Shown: positions 26,107 to 34,185 of the stretch, one piece after another
How the letters are laid out: each line of letters starts with the position of its first letter
Numbering within the stretch: position 1 is the stretch's first letter
Assembly (NCBI GenBank): GCA_016212515.1
Contig: JACRFZ010000091.1
Span: forward strand, 1-50,689
Length of the DNA: 50,689 bases
Direction: 5' to 3'
Source of the DNA: Candidatus Melainabacteria bacterium
GTDB lineage: Bacteria; Cyanobacteriota; Vampirovibrionia; Obscuribacterales; Obscuribacteraceae
Notes under the pieces: generated by a model
Told to the model about the DNA's origin: nothing
Databases searched by the model: none
Seen by the model: the letters and a program-made list of their open reading frames with translations, nothing else
Translations under genes and position numbers: made by a program

Positions 26107-26940
26107 ATGTCGGGCAGTTTAAACATCTTCGTCCTTGTAAAGCAGGTTCCGGACCAGGGCTCCAAAGCCGGTCTAAATCCGGACGGAACCATCGATCGGG
26201 CCAAGGCCAAGCGTATGCTCAATCCTTTCGATCGCTACGCCTTGCAGGCGGCTCTGCATGCCAAAAAGTGCTATGGCGGTCGCGTCACTGCCATCTCCAT
26301 GGGTCCGCCTCCGGCTGTGGAAGTCTTGCTGGAAACCCTGGAACACGGAGTCGATGAAGCCTTCCTGCTCTCTGACCGCAGGCTGGCCGCTTCCGACACC
26401 CTCGCTACAGCCTACGCTCTCTTTCGGACCGTATCCTACGTTGGCAAACCCGATCTGGTCTTCTGCGGCTTGCAGACTACCGACGGCGATACAGCCCAGG
26501 TCGGACCGCAATTGGCGGAACGCATGGGCTTGCCTCAAATCACATATTGCGAAGATTTCAGCATTGAAGACAACAAGGTACACGGACGCCGAATTATCGA
26601 AGGCGGCTACCAGAAAGTAGTTTCAGAAATGCCGCTTCTGGTTACCGTAGCCAACTCCTATCACCCGCTCGAGTACAAGTCCTTCCGCGGCGCCTGGAAG
26701 GTGCGGAGACTGGCTCGCAACGAGGAAGAACTGAAGAAATTCATCCACACCATCGACCTCGATATAGTAAAAGCCGATCCCGATCGCACCGGCTTGAAAG
26801 GCTCACCTACCATTGTTGCCGCCACGGAAAAAGTCGGTGAACTGGGCGGTAGCTGCAAAATGCATGAAGGACAATCAGTGGAAACGCTGGTCCAATCAGT
26901 AATCAAAGAAAGTCAATTAGAACAGTTTTTCGTAGCGTAA
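26107..26940 (+). CDS. etfB: Electron transfer flavoprotein beta subunit (FixA-type, bifurcation signature)
   Basis: 277 residues from ATG 26107 (AAAGG just upstream; the GTG at 26080 is a weaker start). NIFVLVKQVPDQG, MLNPFDRYALQAALHAKK and AISMGPPPAVE are the usual EtfB/FixA landmarks. FCGLQTTDGDTAQVGPQLAE followed by MGLPQITY is the signature of bifurcating ETFs, which carry FAD here instead of AMP and take electrons from NADH. Canonical EtfB has a different sequence at this loop. It is the first gene of etfB-etfA-etfQO, with 13 bases to etfA. Confidence 0.93.
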   Translation: MSGSLNIFVLVKQVPDQGSKAGLNPDGTIDRAKAKRMLNPFDRYALQAALHAKKCYGGRVTAISMGPPPAVEVLLETLEHGVDEAFLLSDRRLAASDTLATAYALFRTVSYVGKPDLVFCGLQTTDGDTAQVGPQLAERMGLPQITYCEDFSIEDNKVHGRRIIEGGYQKVVSEMPLLVTVANSYHPLEYKSFRGAWKVRRLARNEEELKKFIHTIDLDIVKADPDRTGLKGSPTIVAATEKVGELGGSCKMHEGQSVETLVQSVIKESQLEQFFVA

Positions 26941-26953
26941 GGCGACAGATATC

Positions 26954-28069
26954 ATGACCGAGCAAGTAGAAGTGGATCTTTCATCCTTCAGCCCTAAAGG
27001 CGATGTGCTGGTGATTGCCGAGCATATTCTGGGCGAGTTGCAGCCAGTTACCTTGGAGCTTCTAGGCGCCGGACGCATTCTGTCCGACAAAATGGAAAGA
27101 AAGCTCAAATGCCTGGTGATGGGCTACAACCTCGGCGACATTCCCCAGAAATTGGTGGAATACGGTGCCGATGAAGTCTATGTGGCCGACCATGAAGAAC
27201 TGGAAAAATATAGAACCCTGCCTTATCGCCGCGTGGTTTGTGATTTTCTGGAATCCCAGAGTGAACCACCCCACACCTGCCTACTGGGATCGACTACCAC
27301 CGGTAGAGACCTGGCGCCGCGCATCGCCGCGCACTTCGATACGGGTCTCACCGCCGACTGTACGGAATTGGACATTGGTCCTTACGAGCACAAGAGCAAA
27401 GTCGACCCCACCAAGATTGGTCTTTATCCCAACTGTCTTTATGCCATTCGCCCCAGCTTCGGCGAAAGCTTGAAAGCTCGCATCCTCGGTCCCTGGAAAA
27501 ATCCCCAGATGGCCACCACCAGACCGGGCGTCATGACTCCTTTGAAACCAGATTCAAAACGCAAAGGCAAAATCGAAAGAATTGCGGTCAATCTAAAGCC
27601 CGAAGATCACAGGCTGGTAGTTGTAGAAACCGTGAGAGAAATAGCCAAAGGCGTCAAGCTCACCGAAGCAGATGTGATTGTGGCCGGAGGCTACGGACTC
27701 GGCACGGCCGACGGCTTCGATGTTCTGAAAGACCTGGCCGCTACCTTTGAAAACTCCGCCCTCGGCGCCTCCCGTAAAGTCGTCGACCTTGGCTGGATTC
27801 CTTATCAGCACCAGGTCGGACAGACCGGAAAAACAGTCAGACCGAAACTCTATATTGCATGCGGAATATCCGGAGCCATCCAGCACCGGGTCGGAATGTC
27901 CAAATCGGGCACCATTATCGCCATAAATAAAGATCCCGATTCACCAATCTTCAAATTTGCTCATCATGGTATCGTCGGCGATATCTATCAGATCATTCCT
28001 GAGATGATTAAGCAGTTTAAGGAAATTCAGTCAGGTCGGGGGGTAAAGGAAGTTGTCGGATCGCATTGA
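26954..28069 (+). CDS. etfA: Electron transfer flavoprotein alpha subunit (FixB-type)
   Basis: 371 residues. The N-terminal adenine-nucleotide-hydrolase-like fold (GDVLVIAEHILGELQPVTLE to TDCTELDIGPYE) is followed by the FAD-binding domain, with VIVAGGYGLGTADGF, SRKVVDLGWIPYQHQVGQTG and LYIACGISGAIQHRVGM. IIAINKDPDSPIFKFAHHGI and VGDIYQIIPEM end the fold. All flavin-contact landmarks look intact. Its 3' end overlaps the start of the quinone oxidoreductase by 17 bases, so the products are probably translationally coupled. Confidence 0.95.
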   Translation: MTEQVEVDLSSFSPKGDVLVIAEHILGELQPVTLELLGAGRILSDKMERKLKCLVMGYNLGDIPQKLVEYGADEVYVADHEELEKYRTLPYRRVVCDFLESQSEPPHTCLLGSTTTGRDLAPRIAAHFDTGLTADCTELDIGPYEHKSKVDPTKIGLYPNCLYAIRPSFGESLKARILGPWKNPQMATTRPGVMTPLKPDSKRKGKIERIAVNLKPEDHRLVVVETVREIAKGVKLTEADVIVAGGYGLGTADGFDVLKDLAATFENSALGASRKVVDLGWIPYQHQVGQTGKTVRPKLYIACGISGAIQHRVGMSKSGTIIAINKDPDSPIFKFAHHGIVGDIYQIIPEMIKQFKEIQSGRGVKEVVGSH

Positions 28070-29768
28070 GTATGATCTTCTCCTGGTTGGTGGTAGCCCA
28101 TCCAACCTGGCTTTAGCCATTCGCTTTATCGAACTGGCCAAAGAAAGCGGTAAAGAGTTTACTATCGCCATTCTGGAAAAGGGCAAAGAGTTCGGCTCTC
28201 ATGTCATGAGCGGTGCCGTTTCGAACCCTCATGTGATCGCCAAGCTTTTTCCTGACTATAAGGAAAACGGCTTCCCCATTGAAGCCACCTGCACCGAATC
28301 CTTCGTTTCGGTTCTGGGTGTCAAGAAAAAGTGGGACATGCCCGCCAAGCTCTATCCAAAATCACTGGATAAGACCGGTTACGTAGTCCTCACCCTATCC
28401 AATGTCGTCTCCTGGATGTCTCGTTACCTGCAGGACAAAGCCAAAGACGTGCCCAACGTCACTATTGATCTCTTCAATGGCTTTGCCGCTCATAAGGTGG
28501 TCTTTGAAGATGGCAGAGTAGCCGGTGTAGCCGTCAGCGAAGATGCCAAGTCGGAAGAAGACTTTGTTTACGGCAAGTTCACCTGCTTCGGCGACAAAGG
28601 TTTCATCTCCCGTGACGTGATCGACTTCTACAAGCTGCGCGACAACCCGCAGATCTGGTCGGTCGGCGTCAAGGAAGTCTGGCAGGTCAATGAAGACTAC
28701 CAGGGTAAAGTCTGGCACACCCTAGGCTATCCGCTTCTGGATGGCACCTTTGGCGGTGGCTTCGTCTACGGTATGAAAGATAAGAAACTGACAATCGGTA
28801 TGGTGATCAGTCTTGACTCTCAAGATCCCAACATGAATCCGCAGCAGAAGCTACAGGATTACAAGAAGCATGCCTTCATTCAAGACATGATCAAAGGCGG
28901 CAAACTGCTCAAATATGGCGCCGCGCTCCTGCCTGAAGGCGGCTACTACAGCCTGCCCAAGAAGTTCTATGTCCCGGGAGCCATTCTTCTCGGTGATGCC
29001 CTCGGCGTCCTCGACGTCAAAAATCTAGCCGGTATCGACCGGGCCATGGAGTGCGGTTACGTTGCAGCCGGCGTCTTGCACGATGCCCTCGTCAAAGGCG
29101 ACACTTCGGAAGCAGCCCTGGCCCCTTATCAGAAACAGCTGGAAGATGGCTTCGTGATCAAGGAAGCTTACAAGAACCGCTACTTCCGCTGGGCCTTCAT
29201 GAGCAATCCCAAGTTGCTCGGTCAGTACCTGCCAGACATTGCCAAAAGCATCGACAAGACTAATGCCTGGGTGGGCATGCTGAAAGTCGGTTTCAAAAAT
29301 CCTTTTGCCGCACCCGTGGATGGCGTCACATCTCTATCATTGATTGAAGGTACACGCGATATCGGGCCGATTAAATACAAGCCCGACGCCAGTCACATCA
29401 TTCCTGCCTGGGTAGCACCGAAGTATGATGAGCCGCAATATGACAAGTCCACCATCTATTCCAGGCCGGACGCCGTCTTCTTTGCTTCTACCAAGTATCA
29501 TGAAGGCAACGAGCATATCGATGAGTTCAATGCCCAAACTTGTGTGAAGTGCATCAGCACTTACGAAGGTCTTGGAAAAACCACTCCTTGCGTGGCTGAC
29601 TGTACAGCGGAAGTGCACCGCATCGACATCATCGACGATCTGAGAAAGCACGGCATGTCGCTGGAAAACTGCATACATTGCCGTACCTGCGAAATCGTGT
29701 GCCCGGAAGTCAACTTGCGAGTGAAGCCTACTTCGCAGGGCAGCGGACCGGACTTCATGGGTCTCTAA
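28053..29768 (+). CDS. ETF:quinone oxidoreductase with fused ferredoxin domain carrying eight cysteines (FixC-FixX type)
   Basis: 571 residues from TTG 28053, overlapping etfA by 17 bases. It should pass electrons from ETF to membrane quinone. The flavin fold aligns along its length with ETF-QO: FGSHVMSGAVSNPHVIAKLF, VGVKEVWQV, YPLLDGTFGGGFVYGM, LLKYGAALLPEGGYYSLPK and ILLGDALGVLDVKNLAGIDR. The first nucleotide turn is VGGSPSN where GxGPAG is usual, so its third Gly is lost. The C-terminus (FNAQTCVKC to CIHCRTCEIVCPEVN) has Cys 497, 500, 513, 517, 540, 543, 546 and 550. Canonical ETF-QO uses four cysteines for one [4Fe-4S] cluster; here four more could hold a second. It is the last gene of the etf operon. 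Confidence 0.92.
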   Translation: MSDRIEYDLLLVGGSPSNLALAIRFIELAKESGKEFTIAILEKGKEFGSHVMSGAVSNPHVIAKLFPDYKENGFPIEATCTESFVSVLGVKKKWDMPAKLYPKSLDKTGYVVLTLSNVVSWMSRYLQDKAKDVPNVTIDLFNGFAAHKVVFEDGRVAGVAVSEDAKSEEDFVYGKFTCFGDKGFISRDVIDFYKLRDNPQIWSVGVKEVWQVNEDYQGKVWHTLGYPLLDGTFGGGFVYGMKDKKLTIGMVISLDSQDPNMNPQQKLQDYKKHAFIQDMIKGGKLLKYGAALLPEGGYYSLPKKFYVPGAILLGDALGVLDVKNLAGIDRAMECGYVAAGVLHDALVKGDTSEAALAPYQKQLEDGFVIKEAYKNRYFRWAFMSNPKLLGQYLPDIAKSIDKTNAWVGMLKVGFKNPFAAPVDGVTSLSLIEGTRDIGPIKYKPDASHIIPAWVAPKYDEPQYDKSTIYSRPDAVFFASTKYHEGNEHIDEFNAQTCVKCISTYEGLGKTTPCVADCTAEVHRIDIIDDLRKHGMSLENCIHCRTCEIVCPEVNLRVKPTSQGSGPDFMGL

Positions 29769-29799
29769 AAGCTCGATACAATTTGCAAGTGTGAGGGAG

Positions 29800-30126
29800 T
29801 TAGGGGTCGCCGCCCTTAACTCCATCGCGTTTATCCAGATAGGCTACGACAAAGTCACCACGACCGATACCAAAGAGAACACCCAGAAAGAACCAGCCGG
29901 CTTCCTTAAGAAAGGGCATGGCACGGCTGCTACTCGGCAAAGGCTCAGTGGAGAAAAGGTCGCCGCACATGAGAATGGCCGAGCATAACACCAGGGCACT
30001 GACTGAGACAAAAGCCAGGCGCACTGTGGTACCTGGTCTGAAAACCTTAAGAATAAACAGGCTCAGCAAAAAACCAATCAGAGAAAGTCCGGCGAAAAAG
30101 AGTTTGGTAGAAATGAGTTCAGACAT
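29800..30126 (-). CDS. Small membrane protein, last of a five-gene unit
   Basis: 108 residues from ATG 30126; upstream in-frame codons overlap the preceding gene and are rejected. There are two clear hydrophobic segments (KLFFAGLSLIGFLLSLFIL and LAFVSVSALVLCSAILMC) and a weaker third (GWFFLGVLFGIG). The C-terminus is charged. It starts four bases after the stop of the 232-residue gene. I do not recognise it. Confidence 0.65.
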   Translation of the reverse strand: MSELISTKLFFAGLSLIGFLLSLFILKVFRPGTTVRLAFVSVSALVLCSAILMCGDLFSTEPLPSSSRAMPFLKEAGWFFLGVLFGIGRGDFVVAYLDKRDGVKGGDP

Positions 30127-30130
30127 CAGC

Positions 30131-30829
30131 CTAGACTCCACCCTCTGATTTGCTGCTCTGGTCTGAGCCCTTTCCCGGCTCCTTTCCCGCACCTTCCTCC
30201 GCCAGGGCAAGAACTTCGTCGCCGCTGCCGGAACTGCGATCTAAGAGCCTGACCTGATCGGCGCCCAGGAAAGAAGAAAACTGCGTGACAAAAGTTTCCA
30301 CATTCTCGAAATTCTTGGCGTAATCAAAAACTACGCTCTTGGAACGAGGTCGACTCACAACCTTCACATGCCACTCATTGGGAGAACTCGGTGTAATCTC
30401 CACCTCCAGGTCTTCCCCGGGAGAGCGCCAACTGACACCGGCCATAGCCCTGGTCACCATATTCTCCACATCATCGGAAACAGCATTGACATAAGGCACA
30501 ACCAGCAAGGCCTGCCGGCAAGCATGCAAAATTTGTTTAGCCGTCCCGAAAGCTCTCAGTTCCCGAACTTGCTCTAGTTCCCAGAGCTGGCGATAGCGCC
30601 CCTTGCTGAGGAAAATATGAGCGCTCAAGTCCAGCGGCAAAAGCACCGCCACCATAAACAGGGCGAACATTCCACCCAGGAGCAGACCGACAGTGATACC
30701 GTATTTGAAGGCATTCGGCTCATTCTTGGTAGTCAGAACTACAATTAGAACAAGCAGCCCGATCCCACCCCCTACGCCCAGGGAAGTGACGAGCATGGCC
30801 CGCATCACTCTCAGTAGATAATCAAGCAT
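30131..30829 (-). CDS. Membrane protein with two N-terminal spans and a soluble C-terminal domain
   Basis: 232 residues. Two membrane segments lie at about 12-32 and 43-68 (LGVGGGIGLLVLIVVLTT; GLLLGGMFALFMVAVLLPL). The soluble part (about 75-205) has VENMVTRAMAGVSWRSPGED and VFDYAKNFENVETFVTQFSS. The tail is Gly/Ser/Glu/Lys-rich. Its ATG follows directly on the stop of the small gene upstream, so coupling is likely. I do not know the family. Confidence 0.75.
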   Translation of the reverse strand: MLDYLLRVMRAMLVTSLGVGGGIGLLVLIVVLTTKNEPNAFKYGITVGLLLGGMFALFMVAVLLPLDLSAHIFLSKGRYRQLWELEQVRELRAFGTAKQILHACRQALLVVPYVNAVSDDVENMVTRAMAGVSWRSPGEDLEVEITPSSPNEWHVKVVSRPRSKSVVFDYAKNFENVETFVTQFSSFLGADQVRLLDRSSGSGDEVLALAEEGAGKEPGKGSDQSSKSEGGV

Positions 30830-30952
30830 CTAGTCTATGAATTCCTCGTCTTCCTGCTGGACACTTTCCACGTACCAGCGACAAAAACGAAAAATGATGT
30901 AACCGGGCGGAATGATTACGCTCAAGAGCATCAATTTATCAAGCAGTCCCAT
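30830..30952 (-). CDS. Forty-residue single-span membrane peptide
   Basis: MGLLDKLMLLSVIIPPGYII starts it and an acidic tail ends it (QQEDEEFID). AGGGG lies four bases before ATG 30952. A longer frame from 31021 would add 23 basic residues and overlap the upstream gene by 41 bases. The tight spacing on both sides supports a real gene in this unit. Function unknown. Confidence 0.55.
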   Translation of the reverse strand: MGLLDKLMLLSVIIPPGYIIFRFCRWYVESVQQEDEEFID

Positions 30953-30980
30953 CAAGCCCCTGGACTTTCCGGCTCTCTTT

Positions 30981-31511
30981 TTAGTTTTCCTCTTCAGCAA
31001 GCTCACAGCTCTCCTCCTCATCGGTCAATTTAATACCTTCGGCCTCGATATCCTGAACATCCACCGACTCAGGCACAAGCTCGTCTACATTTATATCTCT
31101 ACTTTCTATACTTTCTCCCACGCTTTCTATCTGCTCACTCTCAGCAGCCAGAACTTCACTCAAGACATCAGCCCCGACTTCATCGAGCAAGTCCTGGCTC
31201 TCCTGGCTTAAAGCCTTGCCCTGGGCCGCCAAAAGGCGAGCCTGGGCCTTTTCCGCCTGGGTGCGCTTGGGGAAGAGGCGCGCCCGGCAGGAAACGCAAA
31301 AACAAAAGCTGCCTTCGCTCAAATGGGAAAAATCTCCCATCTTGAAGCCCGTGGGAAGATAAGCCCTGGTAGAGACCAGCCTTCTATCAAGCCCCTTCAA
31401 ACGCCGCTGAAAAATGCGCACATACTCATGACGGCAGGCCGGCTTAGGCGGCAGTGCTTCGGGCTTCGAAGCTTCCTGGAAACTGGAATTGGAGTGGCCT
31501 GGCTCTTCCAT
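30981..31511 (-). CDS. Orphan protein with clustered cysteines and acidic tail
   Basis: 176 residues. Cys26 followed by His, then CFCVSCRARLFPK (about 70-82), could bind a metal. A helical stretch (QAEKAQARLLAAQGKAL) follows and the last 70 residues are strongly acidic. There is no signal peptide. It begins 13 bases after the stop of the TPR gene, in the same five-gene unit. No family recognised. Confidence 0.65.
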   Translation of the reverse strand: MEEPGHSNSSFQEASKPEALPPKPACRHEYVRIFQRRLKGLDRRLVSTRAYLPTGFKMGDFSHLSEGSFCFCVSCRARLFPKRTQAEKAQARLLAAQGKALSQESQDLLDEVGADVLSEVLAAESEQIESVGESIESRDINVDELVPESVDVQDIEAEGIKLTDEEESCELAEEEN

Positions 31512-31524
31512 ACTGTTTAATCAC

Positions 31525-33048
31525 TCAAGGTTGCTTAATTACGGGAAATTCTTTGAGAAATTTGCCCTTCCATAGAATCATAACCGCCAGATGGTGATCC
31601 GCCGGTACTATGTTGGGACAAGAAAAATAAAGAGTGCGCTCGTCGCCGGGAGCAAAGGCGTTGGCGGCGGAGCTGGCCACCGGCAAGACCACGGACCCCT
31701 TGGAGCGCCTCTTGGTGTTGTCATAGAAAACAGCGGTCAGGGTGAGGTCTTCAACAGGAGCGCCAGAGATATTCTTGATCTTAATTTCCCCTTCGGGGGT
31801 GAGACTGCCCCGGGCCAGCCAGTTGCGTGAAGAAATAATGGAAATGGGCGGTGAGCCTGGGTTCCACTTATCGGGCTTGGCCTCCACCTTGGGTTCATTC
31901 CTCTTCTCTTCTTTGAGGAGAGCTTCCAGCTTCTCGCTCACCCTTTCAGCGTGCCCCTTAACTGAAAGCGCTTCCTGGGCCTTATTCTCGCTTACCAACT
32001 GGGCACTCCATTTGTCCAGAGTACTAATAAGCTGCTTGAGAAGAGCGGCGGTCGGTCTCAGGGCACAAGCTTCTTCCAGGGCTCTCACCGCCCCGGCATA
32101 GTTGGCAAGCTTGAGATTAAGACCGGCCAGAAGCTCATAGTTTTCAAAACTTCTCTCTTTGTCTACAAGTTCGGTCAGGGCAGCCTGGGCACCCTTGATC
32201 TCCTTCAGTTCGATGAAGATCTCCACCAGTCGATGGCGCACCTCCAGATTGTTAGGATCACTCTGGGCCACCACCTGGTAGTTTTCTACGGCTTTACGCT
32301 TGTCACCCAGCTTGGTGTAAATTCCACCAAGGGCCATGCGTGACATTGGCTCATCGCAAGCAGCCACACTCTTTTCAAGCAGCTCAATCGCTTTTTGATC
32401 GTCCTTGTCCCGGGTCTGAGCCAGGGCACTGAGTTCTCGATAACAGCGAGCCAGAAGGTGCGGCACTTGTGATTTCAAGGGCTCCTCCAGGTAGCCGGCG
32501 TAGCGTCTGGTCAGATTCAATCTTTCCACGGCACCATCGAGATTGCCTGCCGCCATATCGGCCTCCGACCACTTGAAATACATGCGGGCCAGGCTCCCGG
32601 AGAGCTTGTCGGCATTTACCGAAGCCTGGGCTGACTGGCAGAGCCGCTCCGCTTCCTCAAAATGACCGCGATTCTGGTAGTAAACAGAAAAGTTATCCAC
32701 CACCGAAGCCAGAGAATCATCCTTCACCCCCACGCGAAAAGCAGTGTCCAGAGCGGTGCGGCCCTCCGCCACCCTGTCGGTGGCGAGATAACCCTGAGCC
32801 AGCCAGGGATAAACGGCTCCGTCGGCCGGATTCTGCTTGTAAAGGTCCTCCAGAAGCGGCACTGCCTGGGCCGCCCTTCCGCTGTTCAGCAGCTTGATCG
32901 CTTTACCAAGGGGAGTCTCACGGGGAGTAAAGACAATGTAACCTGCAAGGCCTAAAACCAGAGCAATTACCAGAAAGGCCAAAAACGGCTTGAGCTTACC
33001 TCTGCCAGGCGCCGATACCTTGTCAAATTCAGAGCCCGATTCTGTCAT
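31525..33048 (-). CDS. Membrane-anchored TPR protein with C-terminal FxLYD-like domain
   Basis: 507 residues from ATG 33048. In-frame codons extend to GTG 33114, but that start would sit against the divergent gene and has no ribosome site. One membrane segment lies at about 20-42 (FLAFLVIALVLGLAGYIVF). TPRs fill about 50-335 (for example AVENYQVVAQSDPNNLEVRH). A charged helix follows, and then a beta domain at about 410-505 (IKIKNISGAPVEDLTLTAVF to LAVMILWKGKFLKEFPV) like FxLYD domains. It is the first gene of a five-gene minus-strand unit and shares a bidirectional promoter with the hydrolase gene. It probably scaffolds an envelope complex. Confidence 0.82.
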   Translation of the reverse strand: MTESGSEFDKVSAPGRGKLKPFLAFLVIALVLGLAGYIVFTPRETPLGKAIKLLNSGRAAQAVPLLEDLYKQNPADGAVYPWLAQGYLATDRVAEGRTALDTAFRVGVKDDSLASVVDNFSVYYQNRGHFEEAERLCQSAQASVNADKLSGSLARMYFKWSEADMAAGNLDGAVERLNLTRRYAGYLEEPLKSQVPHLLARCYRELSALAQTRDKDDQKAIELLEKSVAACDEPMSRMALGGIYTKLGDKRKAVENYQVVAQSDPNNLEVRHRLVEIFIELKEIKGAQAALTELVDKERSFENYELLAGLNLKLANYAGAVRALEEACALRPTAALLKQLISTLDKWSAQLVSENKAQEALSVKGHAERVSEKLEALLKEEKRNEPKVEAKPDKWNPGSPPISIISSRNWLARGSLTPEGEIKIKNISGAPVEDLTLTAVFYDNTKRRSKGSVVLPVASSAANAFAPGDERTLYFSCPNIVPADHHLAVMILWKGKFLKEFPVIKQP

Positions 33049-33096
33049 TTCTATTTCATTTCTGCCGGTCTGCGCTGTATGCAAAGTGGTATCAGA

Positions 33097-33109
33097 AGCT
33101 ATAATAGCT
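33097..33109. promoter_or_regulatory. Symmetric bidirectional -10 element
   Basis: AGCTA-TAA-TAGCT is a palindrome holding TATAAT (33100-33105, plus strand) and TATTAT on the minus strand. Plus-strand transcripts would start about five bases before the hydrolase ATG (33117). Minus-strand transcripts would start about 40 bases before the TPR gene ATG (33048). No good -35 is seen on the plus side. Confidence 0.55.
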
Positions 33110-33116
33110 CCCACTT

Positions 33117-34025
33117 ATGCCATCTGATATTAACCTGACACCAACTGGGTCGCTGATTGAGATAGTCCCACAATCTCACGGTTCGACTCAAGGCACTAGT
33201 CAAGCAATTCCCGGTCGCACCTGGGGTACTGCTTCAGAGTGTCGCGCCGCCGCCCTGCTCGTACACGGACTGGGGGCCCATTCCGGATGGTATGAAGCCT
33301 TGGGGCGCCGCCTGCGAGTGAAGCGCTTCTTCTCACTGGCTTATGACCAGGTAGGCTTCGGAAAAAGGCGCAACCAGACCTTGATGATGAAGCAGCAATG
33401 GCTGGACGACATTAAAGAAGCCTATGACCACTTGAGAAATACGGTCGGAGACAAACCTATATTTGTGATGGGCAACTCCATGGGCGCCCTTCTGGCCTTG
33501 AAAGCTTCCGGCAAGCTGGGACAGACGGGCAGTGAGGCGCCGGCCGGGCTGGTCCTCTTTTCACCGGGCTTCGACGGCCACCCCCAGACCTTCAAGTTTT
33601 CCTACCGGGCCCGGGCCATCTATAAAGCCCTCTTCGATCCCGATGCCGAACTGGCCCTTCCTTATACATTTGACGACATCACCAGAGAAGAAACCGTGCG
33701 CAACTGGCTGGCCAATGACCCGGACCAGCGCACTGTGCTACCGGCCCGCATGCTTCTGGAATTGCTCAAACTCAGTCAGGAAGTGAAAACTTCGGTGAAG
33801 AAGGTCAATTGCCCTGTGCTCATGCTCACGGCCGGGCAGGAGAAGATAGTGGACAATCAAGTAAATGAGCAGGTCTTTGAGAGGCTCTCGGCGCCTAAGA
33901 AAACCAGCCATCGCTTCGAAGCGGCCTGGCATGATTTGATGTTCGACCCACTGCTCGACGAAGTGGTGGAAATGGTTTCCGCCTGGATGATTGAAGTAGC
34001 CAAAGAAAGACAAGCCGTCGGCTGA
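33117..34025 (+). CDS. Alpha/beta hydrolase of the monoacylglycerol lipase/serine aminopeptidase type
   Basis: 302 residues. ALLVHGLGAHSGWYEALGRR holds the oxyanion region, GNSMGALLALKAS the nucleophile Ser, and FEAAWHDLMFDP the catalytic His; the acid is probably in TAGQEKIVDNQ. This fits Hydrolase_4 proteins that cleave monoacylglycerol or similar esters. There is no signal peptide, so it is cytoplasmic. No ribosome site precedes the ATG, and the promoter lies so close that the transcript may have almost no leader. The downstream acyl-CoA ligase would suit released fatty acids. Confidence 0.88.
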   Translation: MPSDINLTPTGSLIEIVPQSHGSTQGTSQAIPGRTWGTASECRAAALLVHGLGAHSGWYEALGRRLRVKRFFSLAYDQVGFGKRRNQTLMMKQQWLDDIKEAYDHLRNTVGDKPIFVMGNSMGALLALKASGKLGQTGSEAPAGLVLFSPGFDGHPQTFKFSYRARAIYKALFDPDAELALPYTFDDITREETVRNWLANDPDQRTVLPARMLLELLKLSQEVKTSVKKVNCPVLMLTAGQEKIVDNQVNEQVFERLSAPKKTSHRFEAAWHDLMFDPLLDEVVEMVSAWMIEVAKERQAVG

Positions 34026-34148
34026 TTTTCGGGTCCAAAGGCGAGTTTATATTCCTCTCACCGAGAGCGGCAATGCGGCGCATATACACTGGCGATACGG
34101 CAAATCCGAGAAATAATTTAGGCTTCTCGACTCATACTGAAAACTGAA

Positions 34149-34154
34149 TATAAT
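34149..34154 (+). promoter_or_regulatory. Perfect TATAAT -10 element before the acyl-CoA ligase gene
   Basis: TATAAT lies 31 bases before ATG 34186, and AGAGGG (34172-34177) gives a ribosome site eight bases before the start. The -35 region has no close match. Confidence 0.5.
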
Positions 34155-34185
34155 AAGGCTCGGCGTGTATTAGAGGGATTTCTAG

